Assembly (NCBI RefSeq): GCF_000002995.4 | Contig: NW_025062477.1 | Span: forward strand, 5,180,649-5,244,648 | Length of the DNA: 64,000 bases | Reading direction: 5' to 3' | DNA from: Brugia malayi | Taxonomy: Eukaryota > Nematoda > Chromadorea > Rhabditida > Onchocercidae | Shown: in pieces, positions 28,601-40,600 of the stretch | Layout: the number at the start of each line of letters is the position of its first letter | Position numbering within the stretch: the stretch's first letter is position 1 | Position numbers and translations under genes: made by a program | The notes under the pieces: model-generated | What the model was told of the DNA's origin: nothing | Database searches by the model: none | What the model saw: the letters and a program-made list of their open reading frames with translations, nothing else

Positions 28601-31600
28601 TGTTCAGTAAGAAAAATAAATTAAAGGAAATATCTAAAAAGTTAGCAATAAACTGCTACATTTATTAAAAAAGAAGAAAAAGACAAGCGTTTTGCGGTAA
28701 AAAACTTCAAAGAAGGATCTGAATTTTTTGTAAAAACTAATTTCAATGAATTATTTGACTAAGTTAAAAATGATTTCAGCAAGTAAAAAGTAATTTCAAT
28801 ATGCAAAGAGTAGTTTGAGAAAAGTAAAAGGTAATTTGAATAAGTTATCTATTATATCTTTTTAAAGCACAGTGTGTAGAGAAGAAAAAATAACTTTTAG
28901 GAAAACATTACAACATGAAATAAAAAAATTTTAAATATGAAATCTAAGACTGAAACGTGAATTTGAGTAATTAATTGGAATAAGTAATGAAAAAGTTACG
29001 TAAAAATTGTAATTGAATCTGATTAATTCTTTTAGATTTACTCAAAAAATATTCATTGTTATAAGATACTAGATAATATAAAATAACATCAGAAGAAAAC
29101 CAAAAAAATAATTTAATTATAATTAATTAATTTCAGCTTGATCTTAGCTCCAATCGAATAGCAGAAATTGAAGAAGAGAATTTACAAGGTTTAATAAGTC
29201 TAACTCATTTATATCTATTCAATAATTCAATTTATCAAGTTGATATGGGTACATTTGAAACAACACCACAACTACAAGAATTACACCTTGGTAGAAATTT
29301 ACTAATCGAAGTACCATTTGCATTGGGACGTTTATTCAAACTTCGCTACCTTGATTTATCAAATAATCAAATCAGGTAAATGTTTCACCTCCATTACATT
29401 TTTTTGTTTCACCAAATTTTTCTCTCACTTTCTAATTTCAAATTTATGATCAAAGCTATTGACTTTTTTAATTTTCTTTTTGTTTAATTTTTTTGACAGT
29501 AAGAAAGTTCCTTAAACAGCCTATATAATTAGCTAGATCAGTCTATTATTATTATTATTCATTTCAATTTTAATGTATTGAGAATTATTCTTATAATTAG
29601 TTATATGATATCTTAGAATTATGATAAATGAAAAGGTTAAACTATAAGGAAAAGATTTATTATACTTTTTTGGGCCTATAATTGAGAAAATTATTCTCTA
29701 TTCATAGCTTTTATCAATGTAACAGAAATTTTTACGCCATTTCTAATTAATTTTTTGTCATCCATATTTTTCAAAAAAAAAAAATAAAATAAATAAATGA
29801 AGTGTGATATGATAATCATTAACTAATCATTTAATCAGTGATTAGTAAGTTGAATAGAGTAATTGAATTTGCTTCTGTCTGTAACTGATCCGAAGTGATC
29901 CGATGTATCGGAAGCAAAGGATCATTCATCATTTGCGCATAGATTGATGATAGTTCAGGATGGCATCGACCGCTTCTCTTCCTTTCAAATCAAATTCAAC
30001 AACAAATAGCAAATTGTAAAAGACGGAAATTAGAATGATTGGGAATAAAGCATACTTAATAGACAATAAGATAAATTACTTATAATCAATTTCAAATTTT
30101 TAAAAAATTTAAAATTTCTAGAATTTGGCTTACTGCAATGAATTAAAAAAGAAAAAAAGCTTATGGAATATTAAAAGATCTAAAGAAGAGCTCTAATTAA
30201 TTAAAAATATGTAAAAATAGAAAGAAATAAAATTTAAAAAGTATTCCTCTATTTATTATTCATTTTCATTGTTGTTTAATTTCATAATTTTTATCATTAC
30301 TCTAAGTCTAATTTTGCAGTAATAATTATTAAATTAATCTAAAACCCTAAAGAAACAGATATAATTTTATATAATTTAAATTTCTTGAAAATTTGCTTCA
30401 AGTTTAGAACATATCAAATCATTTATTTATTTTTTTGTTTTCAGCAAAACTTATAAGTTTCTTTTCAACAAATTGCCACATTTGCAAACGCTGAATTTTT
30501 GCAAGAATAAACTTACAACGGTAAATTTTCAATTTATTTTATTATACATTTTTTTTTTTTGTTTGAAATTACTTTTCTAGTGAATGATTAGGAAAATGAT
30601 TAAAGAGAAAAAAAAATGAATTATTTAAATTTTAAATTTGCTCAAAAAATTATATTTTCTAAAAATTGGAACATATGAAACTTTCTCATTTCTTTTCTTC
30701 TCTCTCTCTCACTCTCACTTTTCCTTTCTCAAAATTCATCCATTGTTGTTTTCATTTAATTTTTCAAATTCATCAATCAATCCTCTCTTGTTTCTCATTT
30801 TACAATTAAAATTCATTTCTCTCTTACACCTATCTCATCTTTCTATCTCACATATAAATCATTTGCTATATAATGAAAAAGTTTTCTTTCTTTTTTTTTC
30901 CTAAAAAAAAAAAGTTTTTCTTTTTTCTCTTCCTGATTAGATGAGGAAGAAAGACGATCCATTAACAGCTGCTATTTTTGTCAACCATTTTTTTCTCATT
31001 TCATTCAATTTTTGTCAACCAAACATCTTCCGATGCCTAACGGTCCATCATTGTCATCCTACCGTCATTATTCTTTTTCTTTCCGTTTTTTTTTCCCTCT
31101 TATCTCTCCCAATTTTTTTTTTCTGATTAAAAAAAAAATTTTTTTTTCATTTAAAATTTTTTCCCATTAGCCTAAAAATAATTTTAATGTAGTTTATTGA
31201 CGCCAAAATAATGACTTTTTTTTTATTGAAAAAAAAAGTAACGAAAAAGAAAAAAAATTAAATAAAATGCATTCATTACTCAAACAAATATACATTGACC
31301 ACAAAACTTTTCGTATTTAACAATAATTTTTTCCACATTTTATTTCTGAAATGAAATTAAAAGTTTAATCAGAAATGAATGGATAATATGATATTAATGA
31401 ATGAAATCATTAATTAATGAATGAAATAATCGAATACTGAAATGAAATAACAAAAAATGTTTTTCTTTTTATTTTACTATTTTTTTTAAAAAAAACTTAT
31501 ATAATGAAGCACAGATAACTACATATGAAAAGATTTTGTTAGAATCGACACATAATTACCATTATATTTATCTTGGCTCGAAACTACCAGGCTATAAACT

Positions 31601-34600
31601 ATCATCAGCCTATTTATCTTGGAGAGCTGGAAACTACCAGCCTGCTTATTATTTGGCTTGAACTAATTGAATACGATTTTCCTATATAAGGCCAATATGG
31701 CCAACCATCAAATATTTATTTTAGCAAAATTTTTTCAAAAAAAAATTGTGAAAATTTTCTCATGGAAAAAAAAGAAAAAAAAGGATTGAAAATGATTATA
31801 AAAAATTATTACAAGCAAATTTAGCCACTAAAAAAAAAATAAAATCCTGATTGAAGTTTTGAAAAATTAAATTAAATTCGAAAATTGAAATTCATTACTG
31901 TTTATTTACTGTAGATCGATTCGTATATTTTCTCGGATATGCCTCGTTTAATCGAACTTGATCTTTCATTCAATACAATCGATCATTTGGCTGAAGATGC
32001 ATTTTCAAAATGTCCCAAATTACGTCAACTTGATTTGTCTGGCAATTATTTAACAAATTTCAATGGAGCACTTCAAGAGTTACAAAATCTTAAACGTCTC
32101 AATTCAAGTTTTAATATGATTCAATTGCTACAATGGGATGAATTTCCAGTAACAATGACACATCTTGAAATGAGTAATAATCAAATTACCCTACTAAGTA
32201 GTACCCAACGATCTAGGATACGTCATGTACAGGTTATTCATTCATTCATTTAATTAATTAATAAATGAAAGTAACCAATTCAAAAGAGATGTAGAATTCA
32301 ACGAAAAAGTTTTCATTTTTATAAAGAAAAAAGAAATTAATTTTCCCGAATGCTATTATTAATTTAAATTCTTTAGAAATCATAAATTTTAAGGTAAACT
32401 TGAAAAAAAAAATGTGAAATTTCAATAATTTTCAATTACAGTTACAACGAAATCGTATAATGGCTTTAACAGATGAGCAAATTCCGAATACAGTGGAATA
32501 TTTAAATCTAAGTGATAATTTAATTCATACAATTGATAATGGTACATTTCGAAATAAACAATTTCTAAGCAGTTTGGATTTACGAAAAAATCAATTAACA
32601 AAATTAGAAATAGCAGCATTTATGGTAGATAGTTTAACAACTGGTCATCCAGTAAGACTATCTATAGCTGATAACCCATTAGACTGTAGCTGTGAAATGG
32701 ATTGGATTCGTAACAATAAAGATGTTAGTTTTAAATTTTTTTCTTCTAGCAAAAAAAATTAATTTAAATTTGATTGTTTAATTCAACAATTTTCATTTGC
32801 CCAACACTTCACTCATTTACTTATTGATTTATTTTCAACGAATTATTGCTATTTTATTTTAATTGTTACAATAATTTTTTTTCCATTTCCTATATTTCAA
32901 AATATATCAATTTGTTGAAAAGAAAAAATTGAAATTAAATATTTTTTAGGAGAAATCGCTTATTGATATTATTGATGATAATCGTGCTGCTTGCTTACAT
33001 CGAATTTATAATCGACGTATTTTATTATCGGAAGTTAGGAAGGATGATTTACTCTGTAGCTATAAACAAGTAATTATTCTTAATAAAAAAAAATTTCAAA
33101 ACTAAAATAAATTATGAAGAAATTGGAAAGAGAGAAGAAAGGAAGAGAAAATTCTGATGATTTTAAACAATAATTAATTAAATGTACCATCTTGAAAGTT
33201 TTCAAAATACCATTTTATTAAATTTAGGTCTGTGAGCCAAATTGCATTTGCTGTCAGTATGGTAATTGTGATTGCAAATCAAAATGTCCTGATGGTTGTC
33301 ACTGTTATTATGATGTCACATATACCATAAATATTGTACGCTGTACAGCATTACAATCGGAAGATCGTAATAACTTTTCACCAAAAGTAATACTATCATA
33401 ATAATTTATATCAATTAAACATATTAAATTAAATTCATCATATATAATATAATCATTTGTATAAAAATTTTGAAATATAGAGAATATATGAATGATAATA
33501 TGTACATAAGATTTAAAAAGTTTTATATAGAAAAAAAAAAAAAAGACATTTGATGAAAACTGAAATAAACTTTCATATCATAAAATGCTATCATAATAAG
33601 TTTACATTAATTTACTCAAAATTTTACATTCTTTAGTTTTATTATTTAGATATTTTGGTTTGTAAATAAAATAAAATATGTTAGTCTATCTAATCTAAAT
33701 GAAAAAGTTAATTTTTAGGATATACCAATGTATGCTACACATATTTATTTGGAACATATGGAAATTCCTGTGGTACGAAGTCATGATTTCCTGGGACGTA
33801 CACGCCTTTTGCACCTTCATCTTAATCACTCATCAATACGGGAAATACAACCTTTAGCATTTAATACATTACCATCATTACAGGTTTTCTATTAATTAAT
33901 GAAAATTTTGTTTAATTTTAAAAAAAAAAAATTAAAAATTAATTTTTCTGAGAAAGTTAGATTATATATACATATATACTTATAATACAAATTTGAACGA
34001 TTATGAAATTTATAAAAATTATTAAAATTTTAAATCTGATAAGAATTTTTCATTTGACTCCTTGAATTTTTATAAAAATTTGATGTAGAACTATTGATAA
34101 GCACTGTTTTTATTTCATCAATTAAATTTTAGTTATTAGATCTCTCTGGAAATTATTTGATACGATTGACTGGTGATGAACTATATCGAACGAATAAAAT
34201 AACAACCTTATTGCTTCATAACAATCATTTAATGTCACTTGATGATCGGCTCAATGAAGTGATGCCAAAACTAAAAACTATTACTTTACATAATAACAGA
34301 TTACAGGTAGCATTTAATTGCTTAACGATACAAAGATAAATTAAGTAAAACTAAACGTTTTCTTTTTTTTCTCTCTCTTTTTCCTTCAACTTTACAACTG
34401 GAAATCATATGTGGGCAAAAATAAAATAGTATGATGATTATAACGATAATAATAATAATAATAATAATAATAATATTGTATAGTAAATTATTGGAATAAT
34501 TCCAGGATTTACCTCTATCTATCGAACAATATGGTAAACAGATTACGGATATCACGCTAGGCTCTAATTTCTTTCGTTGTGATTGCTCGCCACGTTTTCG

Positions 34601-36365
34601 TATACAATTTTGGTTTTCACGTAATTTAGATTTGATACATGACGTATCAGATATTTTTTGCGTTGAAAATATTAGTCATGCAATTCGTGAGAATGATACA
34701 ACAATTCTTAGTGCTTATTCACCAAATTTTGGCGATGATATCTTTAAAATACCAATGGCACAATTTATTGCTACTGCTAATACGTTAGTATTAATTTTAT
34801 TGCTAACATTTTAAAATTTGAATTTATCATTAAAGTTATTTAGGGAAATGTTATGTTTAAGTTGATGGAATAAAATATAAGTTATAGGTAATATAAATGA
34901 CAAAGGTATTATTATTACTATTATTCTTTCTCCTGTCTTTAATCATTTTTTATTGCTATCATTATACATAATCGTGATCATTATTATTACCACGATTATT
35001 ACAACGCATCAAATTGCTCAAAAAACAAGTATTACTAAAAAAGAAAGAAAAAAACTTTGGCTATGGTATCTCATTCATGACGAAGTGATTCATTTTTAGG
35101 ACAATTTGTGCACCTACCGCAAGCGGTGTTTTTGGTAACGAAGGGACAACAAATTCATTCCTTATCATTACGGTACTGTTTGCTGTAGCATTAATAACAA
35201 CCGGTTTGGTACTTCTGGTTGTGTTGTTTCTTCGAAAGACAAAATCAGCAATAGTACAACGAAGGTATAAGGTACCACCATCATTTACCGGTACACATAC
35301 TACACCTGGTTCCAGTCCATTACCACTGATCCATTTCGATGCTTTCATTAGTTATTCCAAAAAAGATGAAAAACTTATCATCGATACCCTATACAGGTAT
35401 GAAATTTTAAAACTTTTGAAGGTTCAAAAAGAAACTTTCTCCTTGTACAGTATTTACAATTGATTACTTTCTAAGTGAATAAAGCTTGTCAAAAAGTATT
35501 TCCGAATTTTGCTAAATTTTTATGAAAAAAATAGAAGAAATTTTTATATGAGTTTCCATTAAACTCTTTATAAAAAAAAAAGAATATTATTTTCAAAAAA
35601 TAATCTATAAACATAATACAGTCTTATAATTCATTATAATTTTCAAAAAAAAAACCCTATATTTCCAGGCAACTCGAATCTGAAGAGTATATTTTATGCC
35701 TGTTACATCGAGATGGTCCAAATTATAGTTCGCGGGTACATACAATATCTGATGAACTTATCAATCAAATGGAATGTGCTCAATCCCTTATACTTGTTCT
35801 AACTCAACATTTCTTAGATAACGAATGGAAAACATTACAGGTCATTTTTTAAATAACTGAAAATAATCAATTACAGAAATTAAAATAATTATTTGATCCA
35901 TGATAATTTAATACAATATTAACACATAATCTAGCAGAATATTACTGTTACAATTTTAAAATAATTTTATCCCAATCTTTAAAATTTAATATTTTCAAAC
36001 ATTACAGGTCATTTTTTAAATAACTCATGTTTTTATAATATTAACACATAATCTAGCAGAATATTACTTGCAGTTTGAAATTTTTTTCTTCATTTTAGAT
36101 TAAAACATCTCATCAAATTTTTGCTAAAAATCGTCATAAAAAATTAATTGCATTACTTGGTGATGGTATTGAAGCTAATCAACTGGATGCTGAATTAGGT
36201 CAAATTTTACGGAAAAATACGTGTATACGAATGAATGATCCGTTATTCTGGAATCTATTACATTCAGCTTTACCCATTCGAATAGCACCGTCATCCTGTA
36301 GCGGTGGCTCATCACAGATTTATTCCGATTGTTACGGTAGTATTGTGCCTAGTGATATTGTTTAA
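20996..36365 (+). CDS. tol-1: Toll-like receptor (LRR-TM-TIR), tol-1 orthologue
   Basis: Single-pass receptor of the Toll/TLR family, about 1,210 residues excluding an uncertain leader. Exons: 20996-21248, 23057-23269, 23727-24051, 24932-25230, 29137-29375, 30445-30520, 31915-32232, 32442-32723, 32950-33069, 33228-33386, 33719-33883, 34133-34306, 34506-34783, 35100-35396, 35669-35840, 36099-36365 (TAA); all phases agree. In order: N-terminal Cys segment (CTCVPDV), many leucine-rich repeats, a C-flank (NPLDCSCEMDWI), a Cys cluster (CEPNCICCQYGNCDC), further repeats, a second C-flank (RCDCSPRF), a membrane span in the 35100 exon, then the TIR domain. The TIR shows box 1 FDAFISYSKKDE, box 2 CLLHRDGPNYSS and box 3 DPLFWNLLH. 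The double cysteine-cluster layout is that of Drosophila Toll and C. elegans TOL-1. Box 2 has Pro-Asn where Pro-Gly is usual. AATAAA at about 36673 may be its poly(A) signal. Confidence 0.93.
21249..23056 (+). other. tol-1 first mapped intron with CT tract
   Basis: An intron of about 1.8 kb between the first two firm tol-1 exons, bounded by GTATTC and TTTTAG. It contains a long CT run at 21741-21794, several poly-A/T runs and a GTA/AGT-rich patch near 22560. No coding sequence on either strand is supported. Confidence 0.8.
25231..29136 (+). other. Large tol-1 intron, 3.9 kb
   Basis: The longest intron of the gene, bounded by GTAAGT and TTTCAG and splitting the LRR region. It holds CT tracts (25566-25615, 28231-28268), ATT-rich blocks and poly-T runs. 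I looked on both strands for nested exons, in particular for the missing part of the LSD1-like gene, and found none. Confidence 0.75.
31566..31700. repeat. Intronic repeat pair and palindromic TATA-like block
   Basis: Inside a tol-1 intron, ATTTATCTTGG followed by GAAACTACCAG and GCCT or GGCT occurs twice, about 47 bp apart. Just downstream are CCTATATAAGG and the near-palindrome GGCCAATATGGCC. The patch is more complex than the surrounding intron. It may be a fragment of a dispersed repeat; an internal promoter is possible but unsupported. Confidence 0.4.
35830..36068 (+). repeat. Intronic duplication that copies the exon-15 splice donor
   Basis: The end of tol-1 exon 15 with its donor (ACATTACAG|GTCATTTTTT then AAATAACT) at 35830-35858 recurs at 35997-36025 within the next intron. 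A second shared block, AATATTAACACATAATCTAG onward, lies at 35915-35946 and 36037-36068. The offsets are 167 and 122 bp, so the second copy lost about 45 bp. The intron thus contains a decoy 5' splice site identical to the real one. Using it would add an in-frame stop a few codons past exon 15, removing the end of the TIR domain. Confidence 0.85.
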
Positions 36366-37643
36366 ATATGTAAGCATATTTTCTCTTTTATAATTTTTTG
36401 TATTGATAATAACAAAATTTGATGGTACTACTTTAGTAGAGAGTTTGTTTCTTCTCATTGTTTAAAGGAAGAAAAAAGAAGAAAAGAAAACCATTTGAAA
36501 AATTTTATTTTCTTTCATAAATGAAAAAAAAAATTAACTTTAAAAAAAAGAAAAATAGGAACAAAAACAAATAAAAACCTTTGTTAACAACGCTTCATTT
36601 TTCAGTTTTAATTTACCTAGAGAGAATCCAAATATTTCAATCATTTTAGGTGGTCTATTCGAAAGCTGAGAAAATAAATGATCAAATTAGTTAAAGATAT
36701 ATATGACTTATTCCAAAGATTGAAATGATCTAAAAAGATCGAAATAAATTTGAAATCAGTACTGCACAAATTCCTAATAGTATCATTAATTTTATCAAAT
36801 TGCTTTACTGATATTATTGCTCTTCAATTCACGGGTCTTTTTTTTTCATTTTGTAGATATTATTAGACTATTATTATGATAATATTTCTTTTTTCGATTT
36901 TAAATTAAGGTAAAATGCTTGGAAATAAAGATTTAATAGATGAATGTATGACATTCACATTCAATTTTTCCTTCAAAAAAAATCTGGTAAGAATAAAAAA
37001 CTAGTTGAAATGAATTTCATTTCTTTTCTTTTTTAAACAAATATCAAAAAGCATTTCTCCTTTTTTATTATTTTATTTTATAAATATATTATGCGTGTGT
37101 TACAATTATTTTGCACTATTGCCCAGTGTTTTGCCTTTTCTCTCAATAAAATATTCATTAAAAAATGTTACTTATGCAATTTAATAAAGTTTATGCAGTT
37201 CTTCTGCAAAAAAAAAAAAAAATTTTCATAGTGTACTAATACCAAATTACCAAACTTTAATGTCATTTATATCATTAAATTAAAAATTTCATTTTTAACA
37301 AATTTCAGATAAAAAACCCCACAACACCCTATGAGACATTTTAAAATTACGGCATATATATATATATATATCAAAGTTAACTCCATTACTAATAAATTTT
37401 ACTTAGACGCAAAACGTTTCAACAACTTAGGAATGATTGAGAAATGCAAAAGGTTAGAATATATATTCTAAGAAGATTTAAATGACCAGAAATGATCAAA
37501 AGAAAGAAATTAGAAAATATGTAAATAAATAACTAATAATAATGCTAAGTAATAGATAATTGATGTAATTCGAAAAATAAAAGTTCAAAAAAAAAAAAAC
37601 TGAAATAAAAAAGCGTAGTCTATTAAGTTAGATTAAACTTCAA
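36366..37643. other. Intergenic gap between convergent tol-1 and LSD1-like genes
   Basis: About 1.3 kb of A+T-rich sequence with poly-A/T runs, a short TA repeat near 37355-37370 and AATAAA motifs. It probably contains both 3' untranslated regions. I scanned the minus strand here for the missing amine-oxidase exons and saw no supported coding sequence. Confidence 0.7.
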
Positions 37644-40600
37644 TTATTTCGCACATATTTTTTCTTCATGATTATCTGAAATTGTTAATAAAGCCATTAC
37701 CACCAGTTTCAATGCACTACCTCCTTCATCTGTTCTCTATTAATTAATTAATCGAGCAAATGTTTTCCTTTTAAATTGCTGACATCAATGACTTTTATGA
37801 GATTTTCATTCATTTAACTTTTAATGATTTTGTTTAACCTTTCGAATACTTTTCCCTCTTAATTTCATCCTTGAAAGTAAAGCATCTAAAAAAAACGCAT
37901 GCATTAAAGCACTTACCATACATATTTGGTCCTTCCAAGCCATAATTTGCTTTTTGATTCCAATATTTCAAAGAAACTTCATCAATCGATGAACCAATAA
38001 AATATTCCAAATTTGCAATGTGAAAATCCAATATTCTTTTATCCATTTCATTCATATAAACAGCACTAAAAATTAAAACAATGCTAAATCGAACAATGAA
38101 TTATTGATTGGATCTATTATTTCCTTTTTTTTTCTCTTTTTAAATTCCAATAATCCAAATTATAAGTGTAATGCTTCTATTAAAGACATATATATGATAT
38201 TTTTAATTTCTGATTTCTTCCCATCCAAATTCTTATCAATATTTTTTTGATGAAATCTTTTATCTTTTCCTAAATTTACGATCAACTAATCGCTGGTTCA
38301 CTTAACGTTATCATAATTACACGTATTGTTTTCGAATAATTTAAAAGTTAATTGTTAGCAGTGTAAAAATATAATATTTATATTTTGCATACATAATTTT
38401 ATTCTTTTTATTAAATTTTAGCATTTAACAGCTTTTGTTCTTTTTTTGAGGAAAAATGTTCAATTTCATTCTTTTTTTAAATGAAAAAAATTCATTCTTT
38501 CATTGTGTCTTTCTTTTACTGATCTTTTATTCATCTTTCTTACTCCAACAATAATTCTTCCCTATTTCACTGTAATTATCCAATGTATCTAATTAGCATA
38601 AATATATGCACACATATGGAGATGTGTGATGATTATATTTTGACGCAATTCTTAATTCTCTCTTTTTCCATCATCCTTTGTCATTTCTCTCTTCAACGAT
38701 ACGGTATTTCACCGATTATTACCAATATTATGACCTCTAGTATCACATTTATTAGACACTGAGGGAGGGTAGAATTCCCAGAGAAAGCTAAAAAAAGATG
38801 TGGGCAGAAGGTGAGGCAAAATTGAACAAAAGGTTATACGAGAGGTCAAACATGAACATAAGTCATCATTGATGCAATCTGACACTATAATAATTGTAAA
38901 CAAACAGATGAACGGACAAATAAACTCGGGCAGAACAACAGATTGTCAATAATTTGGAAGGGATAATTAAACATTGTATGTTTTAAATAATAATTTTCCC
39001 CGAGATTTCTAGAATTTTGTTTTACGCGGTGTAACAATTTCGAAAAAAAAAAAACAATAATGGAGTAAGGACTGAAATTTAGCACACTGAACTTATAAAT
39101 ATATATTTTGATCAGAAAATTATGTCCAATACATAATTCCATATAATTAATTATTTAAATCTGCAAGCTTTCTCCTATTTTCCAAGATATCAATGTGACA
39201 ATTAACAGTGAAATAAGGTGAGTAATTATTTCCAAATAATTATATGGCTGTAGTTATTCTTCTCGATATTTAGAATTTCACTTTTTAAAAAATAATTGTA
39301 TTAAATTCGCAATTCTCATTAACTTTAATAAAATGAAGAAAAGAAAAAAAAGAGGATTAATAAGCATATAAGCAGATATGTTATTAGCATTTCAACTATC
39401 GTTTAATCGAAAATGACAAATTTTAAGAGAATTATTCAGTCTTATTTTATATTATAGTGCTTAATATTGCGTTCTTTCTTATGATCTCTATGGAAAACTC
39501 AAATGAAAGTGAAATAAGCAGCTAACAGTATAATGAATGTAAAAGCGATGGCAATAAAATTAAATTAAAAAATTAAACCACCGAGAAATTTAGATATAAA
39601 TAACATACCTTGGTTCATTCTTAGATAGTTCTGCTAGTGCAACGTTAATTTCTCTTCTTTTTGATTCCAACGATTCATAAGCCTAAAATTGGAGGGAATA
39701 TATATTAAAAAGAAGATTTGAAATTAATGTTATTTTAACGACACTACATGCAATTCATCAACATTAATTTTTTTGTAAAATATGTGTAAAAATTCAATGT
39801 TTTATAAAAAATAATTGGAACCATTTTGTCTAACTGTTCATTTATTGTTATGGATTTTAAAAAAATTCATCTCAGTAATATTATTCCTAACTTAATTACA
39901 TAAATTAAAATTAAAAAAATCTTTTATTCGCTTCTTTTTGTAATTGTTGCATTTATAAAGAAACATATTAATAAAAATATATAATGCAAGAAAAAAATTC
40001 TTTTGCCTTAAAATCTGTATTATACGATGAAATAAAAATCATTATGTCACATAATAATAGAGTTGGTAATCGATTTTTAATTTCAATATCAAATTTCACA
40101 CGACCTGAATAGCATCATCGATATCTTTGACGGCACATTTCAACATAATTTCATTTTCCATTTGTTCATCTTGGCTTAAATCACTACATCCTTCTTTCTC
40201 TTTTAATTCTTCATAAGCTGCATGCAATCGCATTATTTCATCCTTTTTAAGAACCATCTAAAAACATTCAAATGTTTATCATCGAAAATTTTACTATGAT
40301 CTCTTGGAAAATTTTCAAATATTACATTTGCTATGACATCACGTTGAATATAAATTTCTTGAAATATCCGACCGATGACAGTTATTAACCGCTCAATTAA
40401 TTTTTTAACTACATACATTCTGAACTTGATTCACAAAATTTTGAAGATATTGCCAAAAATTCTCGAAGTTTAAAACAATACCACATAAATATTTAAAGTA
40501 CGAAATAAACATTTATTTACCGTATCTTGAACAAGTTTTAGCTTATTTAGCACATTTTCATATGATGCAAAATAAGAAATACGTCTGGTTTGCAACTGAT

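Noticed and set aside
21249..31914. Missing LSD1 exons nested on the minus strand inside tol-1 introns
   Set aside because: I looked for the conserved oxidase-lobe motifs and found none; intron sequence is low complexity.
37725..37750. let-7-like seed on the minus strand
   Set aside because: GAGGTAG is present but the rest does not match let-7 family members and no precursor hairpin is evident.
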